From: an uncultured Eubacteriales bacterium
Lineage (GTDB): Bacteria > Bacillota > Clostridia > Saccharofermentanales > Fastidiosipilaceae
Direction: 5' to 3'
NCBI GenBank assembly: GCA_902373515.1
Contig: CABKML010000001.1
Location: 1-64,000 of the forward strand
DNA: 64,000 nt
The position numbers and the translations under genes were made by a program. A model generated the notes under the pieces. It did not search any database, was not told the origin of the DNA, and saw nothing but the letters and a program-made list of their open reading frames with translations. Positions 1 to 8,576 of this stretch are shown here, one piece after another; the first letter of the stretch is position 1, and each line of letters starts with the position of its first letter.

Positions 1-192
1 CGGTTCAATATGACATTCTCTTGTTCCGCTATATTTTCCGGACAGACCGTGATCACAATATTTAGCTTCTAGCACACCACCGTCAGCTAAAACATCAATT
101 ACTTTTAAAAGACTATCCGTATTTTTATTTTGTTTCTTAGCTAATTTAAGGTCTTTTTTGAATTGATTCGTGAATTTTACTTCGTATTTCAT
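1..192 (-). CDS. YafQ-family mRNA interferase toxin (3' part beyond window)
   Basis: The first 64 codons of a RelE/ParE-superfamily toxin read leftward and run off the window edge. The product starts MKYEVKFTNQFKKDLKLAKK and carries the YafQ-type pattern DHGLSGKYSGTRECHIEP, with H48 and H61 at the places of YafQ active-site histidines (family knowledge); the following DW-L-IY block would lie outside. Its ATG overlaps the antitoxin stop by four bases (ATGA), the usual sign of translational coupling in such operons. The expected role is cleavage of ribosome-bound mRNA when the antitoxin is lost. The name rests on motif and partner only. Whether the toxin is complete cannot be judged here. Confidence 0.85.
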   Translation of the reverse strand, partial: MKYEVKFTNQFKKDLKLAKKQNKNTDSLLKVIDVLADGGVLEAKYCDHGLSGKYSGTRECHIEP

Positions 193-461
193 AAATCAAG
201 TGCCGCCTTAAGATCTTCCATATTTCGATAACCCTTTACACTAGGATCAGACGCAAGCCGTCTCCCTTCCTCAATGGCAGCAATCGTTGTATCATTCGGA
301 ACCTCTAATTTAAGAGAAAAAGGAATCCCGTTCTCACGAATCGTTGTTCGCAAAAATATATTTATCGCTGTCGTCATATTGAGCCCGAGTTCTGAAAAAA
401 TCTTATCAGCTTGTTCTTTAATTTCCTTGTCTGTTCTGATATTTAAATTCGTAGTAGCCAT
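189..461 (-). CDS. RelB/DinJ-family antitoxin
   Basis: A 90-residue protein starting MATTNLNIRTDKEIKEQADK, with an N-terminal ribbon-helix-helix segment (about residues 3-45, including the LGLNMTTAINIFLR stretch typical of DinJ) and a C-terminal part that would wrap the toxin. It binds its own promoter and neutralises the toxin encoded directly downstream (family knowledge). A Shine-Dalgarno sequence (AAGGAAG, 471-477) sits ahead of the ATG and a good sigma-A-like promoter lies at 485-513. The stop overlaps the toxin start by four bases. Family assignment is firm; the gene symbol is left out because many RelB/DinJ paralogues exist. Confidence 0.9.
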   Translation of the reverse strand: MATTNLNIRTDKEIKEQADKIFSELGLNMTTAINIFLRTTIRENGIPFSLKLEVPNDTTIAAIEEGRRLASDPSVKGYRNMEDLKAALDL

Positions 462-484
462 ATACGATACCTTCCTTTTCTTTT

Positions 485-513
485 ATCATACACAAATATT
501 AGTTTATATTCAA
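485..513 (-). promoter_or_regulatory. Promoter of the toxin-antitoxin operon
   Basis: Reading leftward, TTGAAT (513-508), a 17-base spacer and TATGAT (490-485) match the sigma-A consensus well. It is followed by the antitoxin ribosome binding site 8-14 bases further on, leaving a very short leader. Confidence 0.6.
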
Positions 514-892
514 CACCTTGTCATTACAATGCATACAATTTAGACTCTTTTATCCATTAAGCATGTATTATGCTGTAAAATTGATTGTTTCAAAAAAAGA
601 GAGACCTAAACAAAAATCTTCAAATCAACAAAGCATATAGGAGGAATGCACCATAGCTAAAATCAATCCTTAGTCACACTCACTCATCGCTATAAGCACT
701 TTTACGATAGCTACCGCCAAGCCTTGCTACACAAGTGCAAACTTGCACCCACCTAATCAGCCTTTGACATCAACACAACACTCTCCAATGTTCAAACCCG
801 TACACCATAGAAAAATAAGAGTTTACAACGCTGCGGCCGGGGCTGTGTTAGAATTAAGATTCAAATATGAGATAAAGCGAAGGATTTTATAA
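514..892. other. Intergenic stretch without an intact gene
   Basis: About 380 bases between the toxin-antitoxin operon and the HAD phosphatase gene. Both strands are broken by stops. A good ribosome binding site followed by ATG at about 646-656 opens only a four-codon frame. The stretch about 690-790 reads as open, somewhat protein-like sequence in one forward frame and may be a gene remnant, but I cannot name it. An extended -10 (TG-T-TAGAAT, 846-854) may drive the phosphatase gene. Confidence 0.4.
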
Positions 893-1909
893 ATGCGGAT
901 TTCTCCCGAAAAGCTATTGCCCCCGCCGCAAAAAATAGATTTAATTACCTGTGATATTGACGGCACATTGCTTAGTAACAAAGGTTTGGCCGACGAAAAT
1001 TTGGATATTTTAGCTGATTTTATCCGGCGCCATAATATACCTTTTACTATAGCTTCCGGACGCAGCTTGGAAGGTTTGACCAAAGTCGCCCACCGGCTGC
1101 AGTTAGCCGATTACCCTTTAATCGGAGATAACGGTGCTGTCGTTTACAGCAATGTAACGGACGCGGAAATTTTATACGAAGAATTGCTCTTTGTGCCGCA
1201 GACAGGCGCGGCTGTTGCGCAGCTGACGGCTGCATACGGGCCGCATTTGGAGAAATTGATTTTACCGCATACTTTTTCGTCCAACATGAACAAGCAGATA
1301 GGAGAAGCTGCTTTAGCGCCGCAGAAATATAACGTTGATCTGCTTAAAGCTATCTACATTTATAAAGTATTGCGTTTCGCTGCTGCAAATAATATTGCTT
1401 CTTCTTATGCTTCCTCGCATCGGGAACGCGCCTTTGCGCCCCACGCTTTATGGGAAGTTGAATATTTGACCGACGATTTGGCGACAACTTATGTTCCCTT
1501 GGATTTCGCGGCTTTCAGTCGTTTACCTGTTTACAAAATTTTCCTGCTGACGGATGAAAAGCACAGCGAACAGAAAGAGGTTTTCGACCAAATATCAGCC
1601 TGGCTGGCACCTTTGGCGCAGGAATTGAATATCATTCGCTACGGCTCGTACATGCTGGATATTATGCTGAAAAACGTTGATAAAAGTAAAGGCGTTATTT
1701 TCCTGCAGAAGCACAGCCCGTATCGTCATATTGCCGCTATCGGTGACGCTCTGAACGACTTGGGGATGCTTAAAGCTGCCGATATAAGTGGCTGTGTCGC
1801 CAATGCGCAAGCGGAATTGTTCGCTTGGACCGATTTTCATGCTTCCGGTTCTTATAATGCCGGCGTGCTGGAGTTTTTGGAATTTCTGCTGCGGGAAAAT
1901 TATCTTTGA
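893..1909 (+). CDS. HAD-superfamily Cof-type phosphatase
   Basis: A 338-residue haloacid-dehalogenase-like hydrolase of the Cof/YbjI class (IIB cap). Motif I is DIDGTLL with nucleophile D21 and acid/base D23. Motif II falls in the SGR segment near residue 59. The C-terminal GDALNDLGML holds the magnesium-binding aspartates of motif IV. These enzymes dephosphorylate sugar phosphates, flavin or pyridoxal phosphates; the substrate here cannot be told from sequence. The start is supported by GAAGGA about nine bases upstream. It is the first of three rightward genes that seem to be separate units, since the gaps are over 100 bases. Confidence 0.9.
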   Translation: MRISPEKLLPPPQKIDLITCDIDGTLLSNKGLADENLDILADFIRRHNIPFTIASGRSLEGLTKVAHRLQLADYPLIGDNGAVVYSNVTDAEILYEELLFVPQTGAAVAQLTAAYGPHLEKLILPHTFSSNMNKQIGEAALAPQKYNVDLLKAIYIYKVLRFAAANNIASSYASSHRERAFAPHALWEVEYLTDDLATTYVPLDFAAFSRLPVYKIFLLTDEKHSEQKEVFDQISAWLAPLAQELNIIRYGSYMLDIMLKNVDKSKGVIFLQKHSPYRHIAAIGDALNDLGMLKAADISGCVANAQAELFAWTDFHASGSYNAGVLEFLEFLLRENYL

Positions 1910-1995
1910 GTTGCAGCAAAATCGGCTTTGAGCGGCGGAATTGGAGCGGCGGGATGCGAAATTATTTAAGCGGTATCACGCCTTAGCCGAATATT

Positions 1996-2025
1996 TACAA
2001 TAGTTAAGGTTATTCATGCTACACT
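1996..2025 (+). promoter_or_regulatory. Possible trxA promoter (extended -10)
   Basis: TG-C-TACACT (2017-2025) resembles an extended -10 element. The region at -35 (TACAAT, 1996-2001) is poor. It lies about 60 bases before the thioredoxin start, which has a strong GAGGAGG ribosome binding site. Confidence 0.3.
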
Positions 2026-2087
2026 TAAAGAAGATCGCTTGCTGTTACCGAGTGTTTTCGGTCGGTCAAGCGGAATGAGGAGGCAAT

Positions 2088-2408
2088 ATGGAACTCAAAT
2101 TAAACAGTGCTAATTTTCAAAAAGAAGTAATGGATGTTAAAGACAAATTGGTTATGGTCGATTTCTGGGCAACTTGGTGCGGTCCGTGTCGGGCTTTAGG
2201 TCCGGTTGTCGAAGAGCTGGCGGAAGCTTACGCCGGTAAAGTTGTTGTCGGTAAGGTTAACGTAGATGAAGAACCGGAGTTGGCAGCACAATTCAAAGTC
2301 AGCAGCATTCCCAGTGTCTTTTTCTTGAAGAACGGTGAAGTTGTCAAGCATTGTGTCGGTTTCCAGGAGTATGAAAACTGGGTACAGATTATTGACAGCC
2401 TGCTTTAA
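2088..2408 (+). CDS. trxA: Thioredoxin
   Basis: A 106-residue classical thioredoxin, the normal length for the family. The active site WCGPC is at residues 30-34, preceded by the conserved VDFWATW. The cis-proline loop follows in SSIPSVFFLKNGE (about residues 72-84). It reduces protein disulfides in the cytoplasm using electrons from thioredoxin reductase, which is not in this window. A strong Shine-Dalgarno GAGGAGG precedes the ATG. A 9-bp inverted repeat follows the gene. Confidence 0.97.
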   Translation: MELKLNSANFQKEVMDVKDKLVMVDFWATWCGPCRALGPVVEELAEAYAGKVVVGKVNVDEEPELAAQFKVSSIPSVFFLKNGEVVKHCVGFQEYENWVQIIDSLL

Positions 2409-2432
2409 TTTTTAGAGACGGAAAAATTTTGG

Positions 2433-2474
2433 AACTCCGAATTTCGCTGACTTGCAGTTATCGTTTTCGGAGTT
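2433..2474 (+). terminator. Inverted repeat after trxA, possible weak terminator
   Basis: AACTCCGAA (2433-2441) pairs perfectly with TTCGGAGTT (2466-2474). The loop is long (24 bases) and only a short T-run follows, so it may be a weak terminator or a processing hairpin rather than an efficient stop. Confidence 0.35.
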
Positions 2475-2516
2475 TTGACTTATAGTTGCGGCTGATGACA
2501 GGGAGGACAATAGCGC

Positions 2517-3473
2517 GTGTGGCAATTAAACGAGATTACAAAGCAAAGTTTGCAACAACAAGCGCAGCAACGGCCTGCCGATATTTATAAGAGTATTGCC
2601 GGCAAGGTTCTGCTTTTAACCGGCAGTTTTGAGTATCCGGGAGCGGCGCTTCTGAGTTTGGCTGCGGCAAGGAAAAGCGGCGTCGGTTATGCCTGTTTGA
2701 ATGTGGCGCGGGATCTTATACCGGCTTTTGCCGCCCGTTATCCCGGAGCTTTGTATCAGCCGCGAATCAGTGCCGATTCTGCCGAGTTTTCCGACACTTT
2801 GTCGTCGCTTTTGTCTAATTATGATGCTGTCTTAATCGGTTGCGGCCGGGGAATCAACTCCACAACCATGCAAGAGTTGAAGTTTCTGCTTATGAATGCG
2901 AATAACTTGATAATTGATGCTGATGCTTTGAGGCTTTTAGCTGAATTACAAGCTCAGGGGGAGCTTGCTCCGCTGCTTGCAACAAGGCAGAGGCTTAATT
3001 TGGCTACACCCGTAATTTTGCCGCATTATGGTGAGTTGAAAAGCTTATATCAGGTTCTTGCATCCGCCGGTTGCTCTCTAACTGCCGCCGATTATGCGCT
3101 TTTATCTCAAATTGAGGACGAAGCGGCACGTAGGCGTTTAACTGCGGCTTTGCTTGTGCAAAAGGCATATCAGGTAAGTATAGTTGTTAAGGGGGTTCCG
3201 ACTTATTGTCTGGTCGATAATCAATGTTGGTGCAATACGGACGCCTGTAATGCTTTGGCTAAAGCCGGCAGCGGAGATGTTTTGGCCGGATTGCTCGCAG
3301 GGCTTCTGGCGCAGGGATTTTCCGCCGCTTCTGCGATGTCGATAGCTGTTTATGTTCACTGCCGGGCGGCAATCGTTCTTAGTGAACGTTCCGCTTCTAC
3401 CCGGACGGTAATGCCGGAAGATTTGCCCGCAGCTTTTGCTGCAGTTTTTGCAAGTATCGGCTTGGCCTGCTGA
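2517..3473 (+). CDS. nnrD: ADP/ATP-dependent (S)-NAD(P)H-hydrate dehydratase
   Basis: A 318-residue protein of the YjeF C-terminal/ribokinase-like fold. It dehydrates damaged NAD(P)H hydrates back to NAD(P)H at the cost of a nucleotide phosphate. Seen: a Gly-rich region with LLTGSFEYPGAALLSLAAA near the N-terminus, LIIDADALRLL in the middle, and the catalytic anion hole and aspartate in KAGSGDVLAGLLAG near residue 245. The N-terminal epimerase (NnrE) half found in fused versions is absent, and no nnrE is seen nearby. Translation starts at GTG 2517, ten bases after AGGGAGG. Confidence 0.88.
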   Translation: MWQLNEITKQSLQQQAQQRPADIYKSIAGKVLLLTGSFEYPGAALLSLAAARKSGVGYACLNVARDLIPAFAARYPGALYQPRISADSAEFSDTLSSLLSNYDAVLIGCGRGINSTTMQELKFLLMNANNLIIDADALRLLAELQAQGELAPLLATRQRLNLATPVILPHYGELKSLYQVLASAGCSLTAADYALLSQIEDEAARRRLTAALLVQKAYQVSIVVKGVPTYCLVDNQCWCNTDACNALAKAGSGDVLAGLLAGLLAQGFSAASAMSIAVYVHCRAAIVLSERSASTRTVMPEDLPAAFAAVFASIGLAC

Positions 3474-3588
3474 TTATGGGCTTGCTGCGCTTGATCTTAT
3501 GCGTCCGCTGCATCCTATTCTAAAATCATCTTTTCTGCAGCGACTATAGAGCTGCCGCCCGGATTTGCGACATTGCGTTCCGGCGAAT

Positions 3589-4440
3589 TTATTTTTTCAT
3601 AAAAAAACTGAAGCGCTGATAAACACCGTCACAATAATTATCCCAGATCAAGCCGCGCGTATTATCACCATAATCAAAATCTTGATAACGTTGCTCTGCC
3701 GCCAGTTGGTTGGAAAAAGCCATATTGCTCGACTTGAGGACATAATAGGTCTGATTTTTAATTTTAATTTTATATGCCGACGGCATAAAAGCCCAAGCGT
3801 ATATACGATCTCTTTCCTCCTTAGTTCCGGAAACAGTGTATAGAGCATATGCCAATGAATTCGGCAATTCTTCCCGATAAGCAAAATGCTCCTGCATAAA
3901 CAGCTTAATTTCTGCCGGCATATTAGGAGGTTGTTTAAGCATAAACAGCAGCTTGTTCCGTTTCGCCTGACCTTGAACAAAAACACCCAACTTGATCGGC
4001 GGCAACAAACATTCTTCAACCTCAATTGCTTCTCCGCGATAAAAAAACTTTCTCGTCTTCCTCTGCACTACTTCCTGCTCCAAAGCTGCTTGACTGAGGC
4101 TTTTGCCATTTGCGCTGATGAATTCACTCTTGTACTCTTTTCCTCCACCGGCAGTATCCAGCATTAATTTTTCGTTAAGATTTTTCTTAGTCAGCGGCTG
4201 ACAAATTCTTTTATCGGGTTTAAGAATCGGTTGATTAAGATAGCTAAGTTGTATATAGGGCAGTTTCAGGTCTTCAGCGCTTGTCGTCACCGGCGTTAAA
4301 GTCGAACTCGGTTGAGATTTGACAGCCGGCATGGAAGCAGTAAGCTTATTCGCATCATCGGTTCGCTGACAGCAACTGCCCGTAATAAGTACAAAGGCAC
4401 ATAGCAAAATAAGGTTTACAGCTTTACTTATATTCAACAT
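3589..4440 (-). CDS. Putative lipoprotein of unknown function
   Basis: A 283-residue protein not recognised. The N-terminus (MLNISKAVNLILLCAFVLIT) is a lipoprotein-type signal with cysteines at 23-24 following ITGS; the lipobox is atypical because threonine is at -3. The mature part is basic and has a proline-rich spacer (about residues 38-55) before a mixed alpha/beta-looking region with many lysines and aromatics and no known motif. AAGGAGA lies properly ahead of the ATG, and a promoter is seen at 4475-4504. It is a single-gene unit convergent with nnrD. A folded exported lipoprotein is likely; its role cannot be stated. Confidence 0.65.
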   Translation of the reverse strand: MLNISKAVNLILLCAFVLITGSCCQRTDDANKLTASMPAVKSQPSSTLTPVTTSAEDLKLPYIQLSYLNQPILKPDKRICQPLTKKNLNEKLMLDTAGGGKEYKSEFISANGKSLSQAALEQEVVQRKTRKFFYRGEAIEVEECLLPPIKLGVFVQGQAKRNKLLFMLKQPPNMPAEIKLFMQEHFAYREELPNSLAYALYTVSGTKEERDRIYAWAFMPSAYKIKIKNQTYYVLKSSNMAFSNQLAAEQRYQDFDYGDNTRGLIWDNYCDGVYQRFSFFMKK

Positions 4441-4474
4441 AATAGCTATCTCCTTGTATTTCTATTTGATTTTT

Positions 4475-4504
4475 ATTTTATCATGAACTAATTATATGAT
4501 GCAA
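4475..4504 (-). promoter_or_regulatory. Promoter of the unknown lipoprotein gene
   Basis: Leftward TTGCAT (4504-4499), an 18-base spacer and TAAAAT (4480-4475) preceded by TGA, giving an extended -10. It lies 35 bases ahead of the ATG. Confidence 0.5.
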
Positions 4505-4555
4505 TAATATTGTATTAGTTAAGCGAGTGCCGACCTATGCTTAGACTCTTGGCTG

Positions 4556-4594
4556 CATAAAAATAGCGTAGCAGTCATATAAACTGCTACGCTA
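4556..4594 (-). terminator. Rho-independent terminator of the heat-shock operon
   Basis: A perfect 12-bp stem (TAGCGTAGCAGT at 4564-4575 with ACTGCTACGCTA at 4583-4594) followed on the minus strand by TTTTTATG. It stands about 70 bases after the dnaJ stop. An A-run on the other side would let it work in both directions. Confidence 0.88.
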
Positions 4595-4663
4595 AAAAAG
4601 TCTAACTTTTGGGGGTCGGTACAACCTGTACGCTCTTCTTTTGTAATTTAAATAATTCAACTT

Positions 4664-5824
4664 TTAACTGAACAAATCTTTAACCTTGCCGAAAAAGCCG
4701 TTTCGCTCACTGTAACTGTCATCATTGAGCAAATTATCGAAATTGCGCAAGGCCGTTTTCTGTTCTTCCGTCAAGTGCCGCGGAACTTCAATTTTAACCC
4801 GAGCATAATGATTACCGCGGGAATTGGCATTGTTAATATAAGAAATGCCCTTACCTTTCAGGCAAATTTGCTCGCCCGCCTGGGTGCCCGGCTTCACCGT
4901 ATATTTTTCCTTGCCGTAAACTGTCGGAATTTCCACTTCCGCACCTAAAGCTGCCTGTGCATAAGTCAAAGGCAAATCACAGTAAGTATCATAGCCGTCA
5001 CGCCGGAAGAGAGGGTGCGGGCGGACGATAATTTCAACATACAAATCGCCGTTCGGGCCGCCGTTTTCACCGGCAGCACCTTCGCCCCGTAAGACCAGGC
5101 GCTCATTGTCATTGATGCCGGCTGGGACTTTAACAGTTAATGTTTCATTACTCTCCATATGGCCCGACCCTTGGCAATTAGGACAGGGAGTTTCGATAAT
5201 TTCACCTTGACCGTGACATGAAGGGCAGGGACTTTGGGTCATCATAATACCCATCGGCGTTCTTTGTTGCCGACTCAAAACGCCGCGGCCGCCACAAGCC
5301 TGACATTTTACCGGCGAAGTACCGCTTTTAGCTCCTGTGCCCTGACAAAACGTACAATTAACCAGTCGACTCGGCTTGATTTTTTTCTCGGTACCTTTAA
5401 CGGCCTCCATAAAATCAATCGCCAAGCGATAAACCAACGTACGACCTTTCTGCGGTCGTCTGACGTGAGCCCCGCCACCGAAGCCCCCGAAACCGCCAAA
5501 GCCGCCGAAGCTGTCGCCGAAACCGCCGGCGCCGCCGAAAAGCGAACTTAATATATCGCCGAAGTCAAAATCGTTGGCGGCATTAGAAAAGCCTTGACCG
5601 TCAGCACCGGCAAAGCCATATTGGTCATATTGAGCCCGTTTATTACTATCGCTTAATACGGCATAAGCCTCGTTAATCTCTTTGAATTTCTCTTCCGCCT
5701 GCTTATCGCCGGGATGTAAGTCAGGATGGTACTGTTTTGCCAGTTTACGATAAGCTCTTTTCAAATCGCTTTCCGACGCACCTTTTTCCACGCCCAAAAC
5801 TTCATAATAATCTCTTTTAGCCAC
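4664..5824 (-). CDS. dnaJ: Chaperone protein DnaJ (Hsp40)
   Basis: A 386-residue full-length type I DnaJ. The J domain with the HPD motif (residues 33-35) stimulates DnaK ATPase. A Gly/Phe-rich linker follows (about 75-120). The zinc-binding region has four CxxCxGxG repeats ([32 protein letters not shown]; about 150-215), followed by the C-terminal substrate-binding domains. The start is GTG (5824-5822), preceded by GAGGTAAAG. It is the last gene of hrcA-grpE-dnaK-dnaJ and is followed by a strong terminator, so it should be under HrcA control from the CIRCE site. Confidence 0.98.
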   Translation of the reverse strand: MAKRDYYEVLGVEKGASESDLKRAYRKLAKQYHPDLHPGDKQAEEKFKEINEAYAVLSDSNKRAQYDQYGFAGADGQGFSNAANDFDFGDILSSLFGGAGGFGDSFGGFGGFGGFGGGAHVRRPQKGRTLVYRLAIDFMEAVKGTEKKIKPSRLVNCTFCQGTGAKSGTSPVKCQACGGRGVLSRQQRTPMGIMMTQSPCPSCHGQGEIIETPCPNCQGSGHMESNETLTVKVPAGINDNERLVLRGEGAAGENGGPNGDLYVEIIVRPHPLFRRDGYDTYCDLPLTYAQAALGAEVEIPTVYGKEKYTVKPGTQAGEQICLKGKGISYINNANSRGNHYARVKIEVPRHLTEEQKTALRNFDNLLNDDSYSERNGFFGKVKDLFS

Positions 5825-5927
5825 TATGTCTTTACCTCAAAATCTCGTAAAATTGCGAAAAACCGAGCAGGCATGCTGCCTGCTGCGGCTTCTCACTTTT
5901 ATTTGACAGCGAACTTCATCGACTCAA

Positions 5928-7784
5928 TCAGTCTTTTTTGAAATCAGCTTCATAAGTTCCGCCGTTATTACCGGTTTGACCGCCGGCGTTGTTGCCCGGT
6001 TGCTGTCCTCCCTGTTGGGCCTGTTGGGCTTGTTGGGCTTGAGCTTGAGCGGCCATTTCTTTGTAAATGCGCTCTGTGCCCTTGAACATGGCCTGTTGTA
6101 ATTCTTCCATTTTCTTCTTAATGTCGTCCAAATTATCCGTACCCTTAACTTCATCCAGGGCCTTCTTGGCTGTTTCAATACCGGTCTTTTCGTCGGCCGT
6201 CAGTTTATCATCCATATCTTTCAAAGTCTTCTCGGCCATATAAGAAGCCTGTTCGGCGGAATTATGCAACTCGGCCTTCTCTTTCTGCTTCTTATCCTGT
6301 TCGGCGAATTGTTCAGCTTCTTTCACAGCTTTATCAATTTCTTCCTTGCTCATGTTGGAAGAAGCTGTCACAGTGATATGCTGCTCTTTACCTGTGCCTT
6401 TATCCTGCGCGGAAACGTGGACGATACCGTTGGCATCAATATCGAATGTAACTTCAATTTGCGGAATGCCTCGAGGTGCAGGAGCGATGCCGTCCAAAAC
6501 GAATGTTCCTAAAAGTTTGTTGTCCTGCGCCATGGTCCGTTCACCTTGCAGAACGCAAATTTCCACGGATGTCTGACCGTCGGCGGCAGTTGAGAAAATC
6601 TGGCTCTTCTTGGTCGGGATTGTTGTGTTGCGTTCAATAATCTTGGTGTTAATATCGCCCATGGTCTTAATACCCAAGGACAGGGAAGTAACATCCAGGA
6701 GCAACAAGCCTTTAACATCGCCGGTCAAAACTGCAGCCTGAATAGCAGCGCCGATAGCAACGCACTCATCCGGGTTGATACCCTTGAACGGTTCTTTGCC
6801 GAAGAACTCTTTCACAGCTTCCTGGACTGCCGGAATACGGGTTGAACCGCCGACAAGTAAGACTTTGTGAATATCATTGTTGGTAACATTGGCATCCTTC
6901 ATCGCCTGCCGTACCGGGTCCATGCACTTCTCTACCAGGTCATGGGTCAATTCATTGAATTTGGCTCTGGTCAAAGTGATATCCAAGTGTTTGGCACCGG
7001 AAACATCAGCGGAAATATAAGGCAAATTAATGTTGCTGGAAGTCATGCCGGATAATTCAATCTTGGCTTTTTCAGCAGCGTCACGTAAGCGTTGTACCGC
7101 CATCTTATCCTGCGATAAGTCGATACCCTCGGCTTTCTTGAACTCTTCCATCAAATAGTCCATGATGCGCTTATCAAAGTCATCGCCGCCTAAACGGTTG
7201 TTACCGGCTGTCGACAGAACTTCAAAGACGCCGTCACCGATTTCCAAAATGGAGACATCGAAGGTACCGCCGCCCAAGTCGAAGACGACGATTTTTTGTT
7301 CTTCTTCTTTATCCAGACCGTAGGCCAAAGAAGCTGCCGTCGGCTCGTTAATAATTCTCAGAACCTCCAGACCGGCAATCTTACCGGCATCTTTGGTCGC
7401 CTGACGTTGGGCATCGGTGAAGTAAGCCGGCACGGTAATTACCGCCTGACTGACTTTTTCGCCCAAATAAGCTTCAGCGTCGCTCTTTAATTTCTGCAAA
7501 ATCATAGCGGAAATTTCCGGAGCTGTGTAACTTTTATCATCAATTTTTACTTTATAATCAGTACCCATTTCACGTTTGATCGATTGAATGGTTCTGTCGG
7601 GGTTGGTAACAGCCTGGCGTTTAGCTACCTGGCCGACCAAACGTTCGCCTGATTTGGTAAATGCAACCACGGACGGTGTTGTTCTGTTACCGTCAGGATT
7701 AGTAATAACAACAGGATCAGAGCCTTCCATAACGGCGACACATGAGTTTGTTGTACCTAAATCAATTCCTATTACCTTAGACAT
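5928..7784 (-). CDS. dnaK: Chaperone protein DnaK (Hsp70)
   Basis: A 618-residue Hsp70. The ATPase domain starts with [16 protein letters not shown], has the phosphate-2 signature [16 protein letters not shown] (about residues 165-180) and the adenosine motif [14 protein letters not shown] (about 308-321). The linker DVTSLSLGI leads into the substrate-binding domain and helical lid, ending in a low-complexity Q/G/N-rich tail. It folds and holds client proteins with DnaJ and GrpE. The ribosome binding site is GGGAGG. The 155-base gap from grpE is AT-rich near dnaK, leaving room for an extra promoter, though none is convincing. Confidence 0.98.
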   Translation of the reverse strand: MSKVIGIDLGTTNSCVAVMEGSDPVVITNPDGNRTTPSVVAFTKSGERLVGQVAKRQAVTNPDRTIQSIKREMGTDYKVKIDDKSYTAPEISAMILQKLKSDAEAYLGEKVSQAVITVPAYFTDAQRQATKDAGKIAGLEVLRIINEPTAASLAYGLDKEEEQKIVVFDLGGGTFDVSILEIGDGVFEVLSTAGNNRLGGDDFDKRIMDYLMEEFKKAEGIDLSQDKMAVQRLRDAAEKAKIELSGMTSSNINLPYISADVSGAKHLDITLTRAKFNELTHDLVEKCMDPVRQAMKDANVTNNDIHKVLLVGGSTRIPAVQEAVKEFFGKEPFKGINPDECVAIGAAIQAAVLTGDVKGLLLLDVTSLSLGIKTMGDINTKIIERNTTIPTKKSQIFSTAADGQTSVEICVLQGERTMAQDNKLLGTFVLDGIAPAPRGIPQIEVTFDIDANGIVHVSAQDKGTGKEQHITVTASSNMSKEEIDKAVKEAEQFAEQDKKQKEKAELHNSAEQASYMAEKTLKDMDDKLTADEKTGIETAKKALDEVKGTDNLDDIKKKMEELQQAMFKGTERIYKEMAAQAQAQQAQQAQQGGQQPGNNAGGQTGNNGGTYEADFKKD

Positions 7785-7939
7785 AATTACCTCCCGGCTG
7801 TTATTTCAGCCTCTTACGTTTTAATCTAATTATTCTTATTTAATTTATTGTTTATTTTATTTGTCGGTGCTGCCGGCTTCAGCGGTCGGCGTCGACTTCG
7901 TTGTTTGCAGCTTGCAGACAGCGGCATGATTACGGCAAC

Positions 7940-8572
7940 TCAGTTGGCCACTTTAACTACCGCCGGCCGTAAGACCCGCTCATGGAACTTGTAGCCCGGT
8001 TCAAATACTTCAATAACTTCATTCTCGCCGTACTGCTCGTCTTCTACATGCAAGACGGCGGCATGACAGTTAGGATCGAAAGTTGCACCCAAAGCCTCTA
8101 TTTCGCTAACACCCAGTTTGTCCAATAATTTTTTGCCCTGTTGATAAAGCAAATCGCTGCCTTTAGTTAAGCTGTCAACCAGTTCTTTGGCCTTATCTTC
8201 AAGGTTTTCGGCCGCCGCCAACTGTTGTTCGTGTGCATCCTTGGCCCGACTGAGATTGTCAATCAAAGGTAAAAGTTCCTTACACAAGTCCTGCAGTGCA
8301 TCGCCGTAAATTCTTTCTTTTTCGGCTGCAGTGCGGCGTTTGTAATTTTCGAACTCGGCTTGGCTGCGTAAGCAGGCATCCTGCAATTTGCTGATATTGT
8401 CCTGCGCCTGCTGCAATTCCGCCCGTACAGCTTCAAGCTCGGCAGCTGCTGCAGCGGCAGCAGCATCGGCGGCGGCTGTCTCTGCCATCGGCTGTGCCTT
8501 TTTCTCTACCTTCGATTCAGCTTTTGATTCAGCTTTGACCTCATGTTGTTTTTTACTTTTTGCCTTGTTCAA
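7940..8572 (-). CDS. grpE: Nucleotide exchange factor GrpE
   Basis: A 210-residue GrpE when started at TTG 8572. A longer frame back to 8650 exists but would overlap hrcA by 74 bases. The TTG sits about eight bases after GAGAGGTGA and four bases past the hrcA stop, so it is the better start. The protein has a charged, Lys/Glu-rich N-terminus, a long coiled coil (about residues 45-110) and the C-terminal beta domain with the family signature around GYKFHERVLRPAVVKVA. It releases ADP from DnaK. It is translationally close-coupled to hrcA. Confidence 0.95.
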   Translation of the reverse strand: MNKAKSKKQHEVKAESKAESKVEKKAQPMAETAAADAAAAAAAAELEAVRAELQQAQDNISKLQDACLRSQAEFENYKRRTAAEKERIYGDALQDLCKELLPLIDNLSRAKDAHEQQLAAAENLEDKAKELVDSLTKGSDLLYQQGKKLLDKLGVSEIEALGATFDPNCHAAVLHVEDEQYGENEVIEVFEPGYKFHERVLRPAVVKVAN

Positions 8573-8576
8573 AGTT

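Noticed and set aside
514-892. Transposase or gene remnant
   Set aside because: One forward frame looks faintly protein-like but is short, interrupted and matches nothing I recognise.
3480-3588. Terminator between the convergent nnrD and lipoprotein genes
   Set aside because: Only a 5-bp GCAGC/GCTGC stem without a proper T-run is seen.
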